Positions 7,823-15,559 of a stretch of 64,000 nucleotides of DNA are shown here, in pieces. The stretch's first letter is position 1, and the number at the start of each line of letters is the position of its first letter. The notes beneath the pieces are model-generated. The model had not been told where the DNA came from. It did no database searches and saw nothing but the letters and a program-made list of their open reading frames with translations. The position numbers and the translations under genes were made by a program. This DNA comes from Aquifex sp964425585 (GTDB lineage Bacteria > Aquificota > Aquificia > Aquificales > Aquificaceae). The stretch spans positions 1 to 64,000 of the forward strand of contig CAYRMG010000001.1 of assembly GCA_964425585.1 (NCBI GenBank), read 5' to 3'.

Positions 7823-8951
7823 GAACCGCCTCCTCTATTTTTTCAAGGGTGTGGTCTTTTCTCCTTCCCGTTAAAATTTCTATCAGTTCTTTGACCGATA
7901 TGATTCCCTGATATTTAAGGAGGTGTCCGTTAGCACCGCTTATGAATATTCCTTCTTCATAATCACCGAGCCAGGCAAGTCCCAGCCTGTCCGCTATGCA
8001 GAATCCCACTTTCCTGGCTTCTTCACCTTTGTTGCAGGGAACTACGCAATGGGATACACAACCGTTCCATCCGTTGTAGCCGTTCAGTAGCTTTTCTATA
8101 AAGGGAGTTCTTATTACTCTGAGGGGATATCCCACGGGGGATTTAAACAGCATTATATCGTCCTTTTCAAGATTCGTGACGAGCTCCTTGTAAATTTGGG
8201 GAGCATCGCACTCGTGTGTTGCTATGAACCTTGTGGCCATCTGAACACCGGAAGCCCCCATCTCTATGAATCTTTTAATATCCTGATAGCTCCACACACC
8301 CCCTGCAACTATTACCGGTATATTTCCCCACTTTTTTGCTTCTTCAAGCACAGAGGGAAGAAGGTTCTCAAGCTGGTTCTCGGGCTTGAAACAATCCTCA
8401 TATTTAAAGCCCTGATGTCCTCCCGACTTTGGGCCCTCAAGAATAACCGCATCGGGAAGTCTGTTATATCTTTTTTTCCACGTTCTACAAATTATATTAA
8501 GTGCCCTTGCGGATGAAACGATGGGAACAAGTGCAACATCATACCCTTTCACGTATTCGGGCAGTTTTAAAGGCAATCCCGCACCGGAGATTATAAGGTC
8601 TGCTCCCGCTTCTGCTGCATCCCTTGCAACCCTTCCATAATCGGTAATTGCGGCAAGAATGTTAACACCTATGGCACCCCTTCCCTTTGAGATTTCTTTA
8701 GCATCTCTGATAATCTTCTTGAGTGCTTCGGGGTGGTGAGTGTTTACGGAACCTATTGGCCTTCCGAACTTATCTCTCTTTACAAGATGGGGATGCCTGT
8801 ATCCCGTTCCTACCGCGGAAACAACACCGATGGCACCTTCACGGGCTACGTGCCCCGCAAGGTTTTCCCAGGATATTCCTACACCCATTCCGCCTTGAAT
8901 TATGGGAATCTCAACCTCTATCCTGCCGATTTTTAACTTGGGTAAGTCCAT
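7812..8951 (-). CDS. FMN-dependent nitronate monooxygenase / 2-nitropropane dioxygenase family protein
   Basis: The 379-residue TIM barrel has the family hallmarks IQGGMGVGIS near the N-terminus, GGHQGFK in the middle, and the FMN phosphate-binding PVIVAGGVW plus GASGVQMATRF. The family includes nitronate monooxygenases and FabK-type enoyl-ACP reductases, so the substrate is uncertain. A Cys-rich stretch near residues 297-318 (CVSHCVVPC and GFCIA) is shared with a subgroup from anaerobes. An AAGGAG ribosome site precedes the ATG at 8951. It diverges from folK with a 40-bp gap. Confidence 0.85.
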   Translation of the reverse strand: MDLPKLKIGRIEVEIPIIQGGMGVGISWENLAGHVAREGAIGVVSAVGTGYRHPHLVKRDKFGRPIGSVNTHHPEALKKIIRDAKEISKGRGAIGVNILAAITDYGRVARDAAEAGADLIISGAGLPLKLPEYVKGYDVALVPIVSSARALNIICRTWKKRYNRLPDAVILEGPKSGGHQGFKYEDCFKPENQLENLLPSVLEEAKKWGNIPVIVAGGVWSYQDIKRFIEMGASGVQMATRFIATHECDAPQIYKELVTNLEKDDIMLFKSPVGYPLRVIRTPFIEKLLNGYNGWNGCVSHCVVPCNKGEEARKVGFCIADRLGLAWLGDYEEGIFISGANGHLLKYQGIISVKELIEILTGRRKDHTLEKIEEAVLKV

Positions 8952-8974
8952 GCTAACATCTCCTTAATGAAATT

Positions 8975-8980
8975 TATAAT
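8975..8980 (+). promoter_or_regulatory. -10 element upstream of folK
   Basis: TATAAT lies 11 nt before the GTG start of folK with no Shine-Dalgarno between, predicting a leader of only a few nucleotides. The whole promoter must fit in the 40-bp divergent gap or extend into the opposite gene. Confidence 0.45.
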
Positions 8981-8991
8981 TAAATATAGAC

Positions 8992-9471
8992 GTGAAAGCC
9001 TACTTAGGAATAGGGAGTAACATAGGAAATAGACTCTCCTTTATACTGAAATCCCTTGAAGAGATAAAAACCCTGGGAAAAATCGTAAAGCTCTCAACCG
9101 TTTACGAAAGTAAAGCGTGGGGATTGGAGGAACAGCCTCCTTTTTTGAATTTGGTCGTCCGTATAGATACGAAACTACCTCCTACTGAACTTCTTCTCAG
9201 ACTGAAGAGGATAGAGAAAAATCTCGGTAGAAAAGAAAGATACAGGTGGGGACCCCGTGAGATAGACATAGACGTAATCCTTTACGGAAATGAAGTTATA
9301 AACTCAAAGCTCTTGAGGGTTCCTCACCCTTTTCTTGTGGAGCGGGATTTCTTTTTATACCCCTTACTTGAGATAGAACCCGATATCGTTCATCCCATTA
9401 CGGGTAAACCTCTGAAGGAATACAGACCGAAAAATACCTTAAAACCCTTCTGTTGTATCCTAGAATTATGA
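8992..9471 (+). CDS. folK: Hydroxymethyl-dihydropterin pyrophosphokinase FolK
   Basis: FolK transfers pyrophosphate from ATP to 6-hydroxymethyl-dihydropterin in folate synthesis. The protein has the family's GIGSNIGNR start, the PPFLNLV motif, and the signature RWGPREIDIDVILYG with its catalytic Asp pair, followed by VPHPF. It is 159 residues long with a GTG start. Its stop overlaps the start of the response regulator by 4 bp. The next folate enzyme, folP, is 24 kb away, so the pathway is dispersed. Confidence 0.95.
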   Translation: MKAYLGIGSNIGNRLSFILKSLEEIKTLGKIVKLSTVYESKAWGLEEQPPFLNLVVRIDTKLPPTELLLRLKRIEKNLGRKERYRWGPREIDIDVILYGNEVINSKLLRVPHPFLVERDFFLYPLLEIEPDIVHPITGKPLKEYRPKNTLKPFCCILEL

Positions 9472-10820
9472 ACAAATATATCCTTATCGTTGACGATGAG
9501 GAAAGTATACTAAACACCCTGAGTGAAATTCTTGAAGACGAAGGTTTTAAAACGGAACGTGCTAAAACTTTGAAAGAAGCAAGGGAAAAGATAAAAGCCT
9601 TCTTCTATCCCGTTATAGTTCTTGATGTCTGGATGCCGGACGGGGACGGTGTTGAGTTCATTGATTTCATAAAGGAAAACTCTCCCGACAGCGTGGTAAT
9701 AGTTATAACGGGACACGGGAGTATAGAAACGGCTGTTAAAGCCGTAAAGAAAGGAGCTTACGAGTTTCTTGAAAAGCCCTTCTCAATAGAACGTTTTCTT
9801 CTTACCGTGAAGCATGCCTTTGAGAGTTATGAATCTTCAAGATTTCCCGAGGAGGAGGTAGAGTTTATAGGTAATCATCCTAAAATCCTTGAGATAAAGA
9901 GATTAATTCCGAAAATAGCAAAAAGCGATATACCCGTTCTCATTACGGGAGAAAGCGGAACGGGAAAAGAAGTAGTAGCCAGACTTATTCACAGGTATTC
10001 GGGAAGAAAAGGGGCTTTCATTGATATAAACTGTGCCGCCATACCCGAAGAACTTGCGGAAAGCGAGCTTTTCGGATACGAGAGAGGAGCATTTACGGGA
10101 GCTTTGGTAAGGAAGAAGGGAAAGGTTGAACTCGCGGACGGGGGCACCCTGTTTTTAGACGAGATAGGGGAACTTGACGTGAGAATTCAGCCCAAATTTT
10201 TACGCTTTCTTGAAACAAAGAGTTTCACAAGACTCGGGGGAACCCAGAAAATCCTTGTGGATACACGCATACTCTGTGCAACGAATAAAAATCTTGAGGA
10301 GGAGATAAAAAGGGGAAACTTCAGGGAAGATTTATACTATAGAATTTCCGTTATTACCATTCACTTGCCGCCCTTGAGAGATAGAGGAGAGGATATAATC
10401 CTTCTTGCGGAACACTTTTTAAAAAAATTTGCAAAGGACTACAAAAAGAACTGTTTTGAGCTGAGCGAAGAGGCTAAAGAGTATCTTCTCTCAAGGCCTT
10501 GGAGGGGAAACGTAAGGGAGTTAAAGAACCTAATGGAGCGGGCTGTTATTCTCTGTGATAAGGAAGTTATAAAGCCCGAAGACCTCGGATTTAAGGAAGA
10601 GCCTTACGAAAATCTTGAACGTCTGTTTAAGATTAAAAGCTTAAAGGAGGCAAAAAGGGCTTTTGAGAAGCTTTTTATAGAGAGGAGATTAAGGGAAAAT
10701 AACTACGACATTAAAGCCACCGCGGAGTCATTAGGGCTTGACCTTTCAAGCTTATACAGAAAAATTAAATCCCTCGGTATAAGCTCAACAGTTAATGAGA
10801 ATGGAAAGAATAGAAATTGA
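9468..10820 (+). CDS. ntrC4: Sigma-54-dependent response regulator, NtrC4-like
   Basis: Three domains are visible. A receiver (residues 1-120) has the acidic pair DDEE and the phosphoacceptor Asp53 in VLDVWMPDG. A central AAA+ ATPase has Walker A GESGTGKE and the sigma-54 contact loop GAFTGA. A Fis-type helix-turn-helix lies at the C-terminus. The receiver closely resembles NtrC4 of Aquifex aeolicus as I remember it. It would activate sigma-54 promoters on phosphorylation, but no histidine kinase gene is nearby. I chose the ATG at 9468, which overlaps the folK stop (ATGA), over one 15 nt upstream. The 3' end overlaps converging rsmE by 36 bp. Confidence 0.9.
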   Translation: MNKYILIVDDEESILNTLSEILEDEGFKTERAKTLKEAREKIKAFFYPVIVLDVWMPDGDGVEFIDFIKENSPDSVVIVITGHGSIETAVKAVKKGAYEFLEKPFSIERFLLTVKHAFESYESSRFPEEEVEFIGNHPKILEIKRLIPKIAKSDIPVLITGESGTGKEVVARLIHRYSGRKGAFIDINCAAIPEELAESELFGYERGAFTGALVRKKGKVELADGGTLFLDEIGELDVRIQPKFLRFLETKSFTRLGGTQKILVDTRILCATNKNLEEEIKRGNFREDLYYRISVITIHLPPLRDRGEDIILLAEHFLKKFAKDYKKNCFELSEEAKEYLLSRPWRGNVRELKNLMERAVILCDKEVIKPEDLGFKEEPYENLERLFKIKSLKEAKRAFEKLFIERRLRENNYDIKATAESLGLDLSSLYRKIKSLGISSTVNENGKNRN

Positions 10821-11474
10821 AGCGGTTTCGGTTCTGAGGGTATAAGGCTCAAGGAGAACAGATTTAAAACCCTTTTCCCTTAAAAGCTTTCCCTCTCTCT
10901 TTGAAAATCCCCCTTCGGGGCCCACAACCACTCCGAAATCCTTTGAAGAAAGGTTAATATCCCTTACCCTCATACCGTCTGTGAAGTTATCAAGAAGTAT
11001 ATTTTCCTCGTGAACGGGATTTATATCCTCAAGGTATACGGGCTCCTCAATTATTACGGGATGTGCCCTTCCTGACTGTTTCATAGCTTCCCTTACAATC
11101 CTTTTCCATTTCTCCTTTCGCTTTACTATAGCTTCTTTTTTTCTGAAACTCCTCTCGGATATCACTGGAACGAATCTGTGAAGACCCAGCTCGGTCGCTT
11201 GTCTTATTATGAAATCCACCGTTTTAAGTTCAACCGTTACACACTGGTAAAGGGTTATCTTTTTTTCGGGAATCTTTACGGAAAGCTCATCAATAATCTC
11301 ACAAAGAATTTCCTTCTTCTCAATCTTCAAAGCCCTGCACAGGTATATTTTTCCCTCGTAAATAACACCGAACGTTTCGTTTTTTCCGATTCTTCTTACC
11401 CTGAAGTGTTTAGCCTCTTCTTCTTTCAGAACGAGCTTATCTCCCCTGACTTCCTCAGAAATAAAAAAGTGCAT
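10785..11474 (-). CDS. rsmE: 16S rRNA (uracil-1498-N3)-methyltransferase RsmE
   Basis: The 229-residue protein is a SPOUT-class methyltransferase. The SAM-binding trefoil knot is marked by VVVGPEGGFS and, near the end, LRTETASISILS. The N-terminal part starts with MHFFI and includes the HFRVRR motif of the PUA-like domain. The enzyme methylates U1498 at the decoding centre of the small ribosomal subunit. The start is 15 bp from the divergent proC start. The 3' end overlaps the NtrC4-like gene. Confidence 0.93.
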   Translation of the reverse strand: MHFFISEEVRGDKLVLKEEEAKHFRVRRIGKNETFGVIYEGKIYLCRALKIEKKEILCEIIDELSVKIPEKKITLYQCVTVELKTVDFIIRQATELGLHRFVPVISERSFRKKEAIVKRKEKWKRIVREAMKQSGRAHPVIIEEPVYLEDINPVHEENILLDNFTDGMRVRDINLSSKDFGVVVGPEGGFSKREGKLLREKGFKSVLLEPYTLRTETASISILSILINC

Positions 11475-11476
11475 GC

Positions 11477-11482
11477 TAATAT
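11477..11482 (+). promoter_or_regulatory. -10 element for a probable leaderless proC transcript
   Basis: TAATAT, preceded by an extended-type TGC, ends 7 nt before the proC ATG, and there is no Shine-Dalgarno. The element lies within 3 bp of the opposite rsmE start, so proC can only have a very short or absent 5' leader. Confidence 0.5.
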
Positions 11483-11489
11483 CTTAACT

Positions 11490-12269
11490 ATGCGCGTGGG
11501 AATAGTGGGTTTCGGTAATATGGGGCAGGCCTTTGCAAACTGTCTTATGAAAAAAGTGGGAAGAGAAAACATCACCGTAACGGACATACTTCCCGAAAAA
11601 AGGAATATCGCTATTGAAATGGGGCTTGCCTTTGCGAGTGATGTTAAGTTCCTCGCGGATACCTCAGACCTTGTAATAATCGCGGTAAAGCCCAAGGATT
11701 CCTTAAAGGTTCTTGAAAAGCTAAAGGAATATAAAGGCATAATTCTCAGCATAATGGCGGGCGTTAGCCTTGAAGATATAGAAAACGTGGTCGGAAGGGA
11801 CAAAAAGGTCGTGAGGGTTATGCCCAACATAGCGGTGGCGGTCGGAAGCGGAACGATGGCAATAGCGGATAACGGCAATCTGAGCGAGGAAGAAAAAAAC
11901 AAGGTTGAGGAACTTCTTCTTTCATGCGGTTCTCTCTACAGGATAGAGGAAGGTCTATTTGACGCATTCACCGCATTGGCGGGCAGTTCACCCGCCTTTG
12001 TATTTCAATTCATAGACGGGATGGCTCTCGGAGGTGTTTTTCTGGGATTCTCTTACGAGCAATCTCTCAGGATAGTTCTTGATACGGTAAAGGGTTGTGC
12101 AAACCTATTGAGGGAGACGGGAGAAAATCCTAATACCTTAACCACGAGGGTAACCTCACCCGCGGGAACTACAATAGAAGGCTTAAAACATTTAGAATCA
12201 AAAGGTTTTAAGGGTATTCTTATGGAATGTCTGGAAAAAACATCTCTGAAGGCGAAAAAACTCAAGTAA
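11490..12269 (+). CDS. proC: Pyrroline-5-carboxylate reductase ProC
   Basis: ProC reduces pyrroline-5-carboxylate to proline with NAD(P)H. The Rossmann motif GIVGFGNMGQA is at the N-terminus, VKP follows the first domain, VRVMPN marks the hinge, and the C-terminal helical domain contains the conserved ALAGSSPAF and TSPAGTTIEGL segments. From the ATG at 11490 the protein is 259 residues, normal for the family. The longer frame from 11178 is antisense to rsmE and was rejected. Its 3' end overlaps yfiH by 43 bp. Confidence 0.95.
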   Translation: MRVGIVGFGNMGQAFANCLMKKVGRENITVTDILPEKRNIAIEMGLAFASDVKFLADTSDLVIIAVKPKDSLKVLEKLKEYKGIILSIMAGVSLEDIENVVGRDKKVVRVMPNIAVAVGSGTMAIADNGNLSEEEKNKVEELLLSCGSLYRIEEGLFDAFTALAGSSPAFVFQFIDGMALGGVFLGFSYEQSLRIVLDTVKGCANLLRETGENPNTLTTRVTSPAGTTIEGLKHLESKGFKGILMECLEKTSLKAKKLK

Positions 12270-12838
12270 TCTTTGAGCTTAGGATAAAAAAGGCAATCGT
12301 TCGTTTAAGCAGGAAAGAGGAGAATGTATACATTCCCATTCAGAAACACACGGATAAAGTTATAAAAATTCTAAAACCGGAAAAACCTTCGGTCGGAGAT
12401 GCGGTTATAACGAACTTAAGGAATTACCCCGTAGGGATAAAAACGGCGGATTGCGTTCCTATCGCACTGGTAGGTGAAAAATGGATAGGGGTAATTCACG
12501 CGGGCTGGAGGGGATTAAGGAAGGGAATAATAGAGAAAACGGTAAGGCTTTTAAATAAGGAAGGAGAAAAGACGTTAACCGCTGTGGTTTTGCCTTCCGC
12601 AAAGTCCTGTTGCTATGAAGTAGGGGAAGAATTTGAAAATTACGGATTCAGAAGCCTTGAGAAAAGACGGGGAAAGCTTTACCTGGATACTCAAAGGGAA
12701 GCACTTTTGAGACTTAAAGAAAGCGGTATAATTTCGGTGATAGTTTGGGAAAAATGCACCGTTTGTTCCTCGGAACTCCCCTCTTACAGAAGGGATAAAA
12801 CCGGGGATAGGATTATCACGTCCGTTATTTTACTTTAG
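12227..12838 (+). CDS. YfiH/PgeF family polyphenol oxidoreductase-like purine nucleoside enzyme
   Basis: The family (DUF152, laccase-like) includes enzymes with purine nucleoside phosphorylase and adenosine deaminase activity and the peptidoglycan-editing factor PgeF. Diagnostic motifs are KTADCVP, HAGWRG (Zn-binding Cys and His) and the late CTVC. At 203 residues it is shorter than the usual ~240, mainly at the N-terminus. No in-frame start after the proC stop fits, so the 43-bp overlap with proC is probably real. Its stop codon directly abuts the 3' end of a tRNA on the other strand. Confidence 0.85.
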   Translation: MSGKNISEGEKTQVIFELRIKKAIVRLSRKEENVYIPIQKHTDKVIKILKPEKPSVGDAVITNLRNYPVGIKTADCVPIALVGEKWIGVIHAGWRGLRKGIIEKTVRLLNKEGEKTLTAVVLPSAKSCCYEVGEEFENYGFRSLEKRRGKLYLDTQREALLRLKESGIISVIVWEKCTVCSSELPSYRRDKTGDRIITSVILL

Positions 12839-12926
12839 TGGTGCCGGAGGCGGGAGTCGAACCCGCACGCCCGTAAAGGGCACCGTCCCCTCAAGACGGC
12901 GCGTCTGCCAGTTCCGCCACTCCGGC
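12839..12926 (-). tRNA. tRNA-Leu (anticodon GAG)
   Basis: The minus strand folds as a class II tRNA of 88 nt including an encoded CCA. The acceptor stem GCCGGAG pairs with CTCCGGC. The anticodon loop TTGAGGG gives GAG, and the long variable arm GGTGCCCTTTACGGGCGT is typical of tRNA-Leu. The T-arm GGTTCGACTCC is standard. The encoded CCA touches the yfiH stop codon with no gap. Confidence 0.97.
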
Positions 12927-12941
12927 TTACCTGAAGAATAT

Positions 12942-12969
12942 ATTTTACACATTTTTTTGCGTTTTTCAA
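12942..12969 (-). promoter_or_regulatory. Promoter of tRNA-Leu(GAG)
   Basis: On the minus strand TTGAAA (12969-12964) and TAAAAT (12947-12942) are separated by 16 bp. This is a good housekeeping promoter about 16 nt before the tRNA 5' end. The -35 box overlaps the stop codon of queA. Confidence 0.6.
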
Positions 12970-13970
12970 GTTATGAGCATACCGTCCCCGTAGCTGTAAA
13001 ACCTGTATCTTTTTTCAACAGCTTCTTTGTATGCTTTTAGTATAAAGTCCTTTCCACCGAAAGCGGAAACGAGAATCAAAAGGGATGACCTCGGAAGGTG
13101 AAAGTTTGTTATCATTCCGTCAATTACCTTAAACTCATAACCGGGATATATATACAGGTCTGTCCATCCTTCAAAGGGGCTGTATTTTGCGGTCTCAAGA
13201 GCCCTCACCACGGTCGTCCCTACCGCGATTACCCTTCTTCCTCTTTCCTTAGTTTCCTTTATTTTCTCAATTGTTTCCTTCGGAACCTTCACGTATTCGG
13301 GGTCAACCCTGTGCTCTTCTATATTTTCAACTTTAACGGGCTTAAAAGTTCCGTAAGAGACGTGAAGGGTTATAAAGGCAAAGTTTACACCCTTTTCTTT
13401 CAGTCTTTCCATGAGCTCCTCGGAAAAATGTAGGGAAGCGGTGGGTGAAGCCACCGCACCCTCTTCCTTTGCAAATATTGTTTGGTAATAAACGCGGTCA
13501 ATTGGCTCCTCCTCACGCTTCAGGTAGGGAGGTATCGGTATGTGCCCGTATTTATCTATAAGCTTTAGGGGATTTTTTCCGTGAAGCTTTACCCTGAACT
13601 TTCCCTCCTCTATATGTTCAAGAACCTCAACCTTAAACTCGGGGGATATCTCTATAATAAGTCCCGGCTTTATCTTCTTTCCTCCGATTAACGCTTTCCA
13701 TTCGTCCGCTCTTATATAATCGGTGAGAACAACCTCAACCTTCCCGCCGGTAGGCTTTCTCCCGTATAGCCTTGCGGGAATCACCTTTGTATTGTTAAAA
13801 ACGAGGAGGTCTCCCTCCTCAAGGTATTCGGGAAGGTTTATAAAAGTGTCGTGCTTTATACTCTTTTCCTTTCTGTTTAAAACCATAAGCCTTGCGTTAT
13901 GTCTGGGAACCACGGGATATTTAGCTATTAGCTCTTCGGGAAGCTCGTAATCAAACTCCTCAATCCTCAT
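12966..13970 (-). CDS. queA: S-adenosylmethionine:tRNA ribosyltransferase-isomerase QueA
   Basis: QueA makes epoxyqueuosine in tRNA by transferring ribose from SAM to preQ1 at position 34. The 334-residue protein begins MRIEEFDYELPEELIA and contains LVFNNTKVIPARL, the GAVASPTASLHF motif and late TNFHLPRSSLL, all family signatures. A longer frame to 14015 adds 15 residues without similarity to the family, so the start at 13970 is preferred. queC, another enzyme of the pathway, is at 43.3-44.0 kb. Confidence 0.95.
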   Translation of the reverse strand: MRIEEFDYELPEELIAKYPVVPRHNARLMVLNRKEKSIKHDTFINLPEYLEEGDLLVFNNTKVIPARLYGRKPTGGKVEVVLTDYIRADEWKALIGGKKIKPGLIIEISPEFKVEVLEHIEEGKFRVKLHGKNPLKLIDKYGHIPIPPYLKREEEPIDRVYYQTIFAKEEGAVASPTASLHFSEELMERLKEKGVNFAFITLHVSYGTFKPVKVENIEEHRVDPEYVKVPKETIEKIKETKERGRRVIAVGTTVVRALETAKYSPFEGWTDLYIYPGYEFKVIDGMITNFHLPRSSLLILVSAFGGKDFILKAYKEAVEKRYRFYSYGDGMLIT

Positions 13971-13983
13971 CGGATAATAGAAT

Positions 13984-14898
13984 TTAGATATTCCTATCAA
14001 CAACAAAGTCAACAAGTTTTAGTATTTCCCTTTTATACTCGTTATCCTCAAATCTCTCAAGGATTTCCTTAGCTCTCTTTAACTCCTTTCTTGCCCTTTC
14101 CCGCGTTTTCTCAACGCCCCCGAGTTCTATAACCTTTTCTCTTAACTTTTCTGAGTCTTCAAGTCCCCGCAAAACCCTCTTTACGTATTCCCTTTCCAGT
14201 TTCTCCAGAACCGATATAAGGGGATAGGTGCACTTCCCTTCCCTTAGGTCATTCCCGACGGGTTTTCCGAGTTTCTCCGGGTCTCCCGCATAGTCAAGAA
14301 GGTCGTCTATAAGCTGGAAAGCCCGACCTATACTTATTCCCGCTTCTTTTAAGTCTTTCCAATCTTTGCAGTTTGCACAAAGTCCTCCGACACCGAAGCA
14401 CGCACCGAAGAGAACAGCGGTCTTTCCGTCAATTATTCTGAAGTAATCTTCCTCGGATATGATATCCCCGACTTTTGATATCTCAAGAACCTGACCTTCC
14501 GCCATATCCATAACCGCTTCGCTCACCACCCTTATCATCTCTATGTTTCCGTGGGTTGAAAAAAGATGAAGTGCCCTCGCATACATATAATCTCCCGTGA
14601 GAACGGCAACGCCGTTGCCGAAGACGAGGTTTGCGGACTTTTTTCCCCTTCTCGTTTTTGCCCCGTCAACCACATCATCGTGAAGAAGTGAAGCAACGTG
14701 AATATACTCAAGACCGACACCGAGGGGAATCGCACTTTCGGGATTTCCTCCGCATAAACCGCAAACAAGAACGGTAAATAAAGGCCTGAGTCTTTTTCCT
14801 CCGCTCTTTACAATATACCTTCCCGTTTCAAGAACCAGCTTTACCTTAGGGTTTAGCTCCTCAAGAAGACTTTTCTCTATTGCATCAAGGAATCTCAT
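13984..14898 (-). CDS. Trans-isoprenyl diphosphate synthase (polyprenyl/octaprenyl type)
   Basis: The 304-residue protein has both aspartate-rich Mg-diphosphate motifs, LLHDDVVDG and LIDDLLDYAGD, plus the early GGKRLRP that binds isopentenyl diphosphate. Residues before the first motif (YIHVASLLHDD) are small, as in enzymes that make long chains for quinones. The most likely role is the side chain of menaquinone or demethylmenaquinone, but chain length cannot be fixed by eye. It lies 13 bp upstream of queA on the same strand. Confidence 0.9.
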   Translation of the reverse strand: MRFLDAIEKSLLEELNPKVKLVLETGRYIVKSGGKRLRPLFTVLVCGLCGGNPESAIPLGVGLEYIHVASLLHDDVVDGAKTRRGKKSANLVFGNGVAVLTGDYMYARALHLFSTHGNIEMIRVVSEAVMDMAEGQVLEISKVGDIISEEDYFRIIDGKTAVLFGACFGVGGLCANCKDWKDLKEAGISIGRAFQLIDDLLDYAGDPEKLGKPVGNDLREGKCTYPLISVLEKLEREYVKRVLRGLEDSEKLREKVIELGGVEKTRERARKELKRAKEILERFEDNEYKREILKLVDFVVDRNI

Positions 14899-14913
14899 CC
14901 TTTTTACCTAATG

Positions 14914-14990
14914 TGGTGTGCCCGGCGGGACTTGAACCCGCGACCCCGGGGTCCGGAGCCCCGTGCTCTATCCACCTGAGCTACGGGCAC
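14914..14990 (-). tRNA. tRNA-Arg (anticodon CCG)
   Basis: A 77-nt cloverleaf with encoded CCA is on the minus strand. The acceptor stem GTGCCCG pairs with CGGGCAC. The D-arm contains AGCTCAGGTGGATAGAGC, the anticodon stem-loop has CCG at positions 34-36, and the T-arm GGGTTCAAGTCCC is standard. It reads the CGG codon. Confidence 0.97.
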
Positions 14991-15031
14991 TAATATAATA
15001 AAATACTTTGACTTCAGTCATAACATCTTCA

Positions 15032-15058
15032 TTGAATTAGAATGAATTTATAATTCAA
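15032..15058. promoter_or_regulatory. Perfect inverted repeat upstream of iscU (candidate operator)
   Basis: Two perfect 8-bp arms, TTGAATTA and TAATTCAA, flank 11 bp. The repeat ends 1 bp before a TATAAA -10 element and covers the place where the -35 box should be. A dimeric regulator bound here would control the Fe-S/sulfur-transfer operon. Which regulator is unknown. Confidence 0.5.
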
Positions 15059-15059
15059 G

Positions 15060-15065
15060 TATAAA
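15060..15065 (+). promoter_or_regulatory. -10 element of the iscU operon
   Basis: TATAAA lies 19 nt before the iscU start. A strong AAGGAGGTG ribosome site (15071-15079) follows, so this transcript has a short but conventional leader, unlike several other operons here. Confidence 0.5.
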
Positions 15066-15084
15066 ACCTTAAGGAGGTGAAGCC

Positions 15085-15558
15085 ATGAGCTTTGAATACA
15101 GCGAAAAAGTTTTAGATCATTTTCTAAATCCGAGGAATGTGGGTGTGCTTGAGGACGCAAACGGGGTCGGACAGTGCGGTAATCCTGCATGCGGAGACGC
15201 TATGCTCTTTACTATAAAAGTTAATCCAGAAAACGATGTTATAGAAGACGTAAGATTCAAAACATTCGGTTGCGGTTCCGCAATAGCGGTAAGCTCAATG
15301 CTCACCGAAATGATAAAGGGCAAACCCATACAATACGCCCTTAACCTTACATACAAGGATATCTTTGACGAACTCGGAGGACTTCCTCCTCAAAAGATAC
15401 ACTGCACAAACCTCGGACTTGAAACGCTACACGTCGCCATAAAGGACTACCTTATGAAGCAAGGAAGAGTGGAAGAAGCTTCTAAGATTCCCGACTGCTA
15501 CGAAGAGGAGGAAGAAGAAGAACAAAAGCAGGAGTTTGAGTTCCTTTCGGGAACATAA
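15085..15558 (+). CDS. iscU: Fe-S cluster assembly scaffold IscU/NifU N-terminal type
   Basis: The protein (157 residues) carries the three scaffold Cys residues in the expected contexts: NPACGDAM, FGCGSAI and KIHCTNLG. It would assemble [2Fe-2S] or [4Fe-4S] clusters before transfer to apoproteins. The tail after residue 130 is a very acidic Glu run not needed for the fold. It heads an operon with a PP-loop ATPase, a TusA-like carrier, a small protein and an Nfu-type carrier. No iscS desulfurase is next to it. Possible control by the inverted repeat upstream is inferred from position. Confidence 0.93.
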   Translation: MSFEYSEKVLDHFLNPRNVGVLEDANGVGQCGNPACGDAMLFTIKVNPENDVIEDVRFKTFGCGSAIAVSSMLTEMIKGKPIQYALNLTYKDIFDELGGLPPQKIHCTNLGLETLHVAIKDYLMKQGRVEEASKIPDCYEEEEEEEQKQEFEFLSGT

Positions 15559-15559
15559 G

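Noticed and set aside
8733..8956. Open frames opposite the nitronate monooxygenase gene
   Set aside because: Shadow frames; the real gene on the minus strand has full family motifs.
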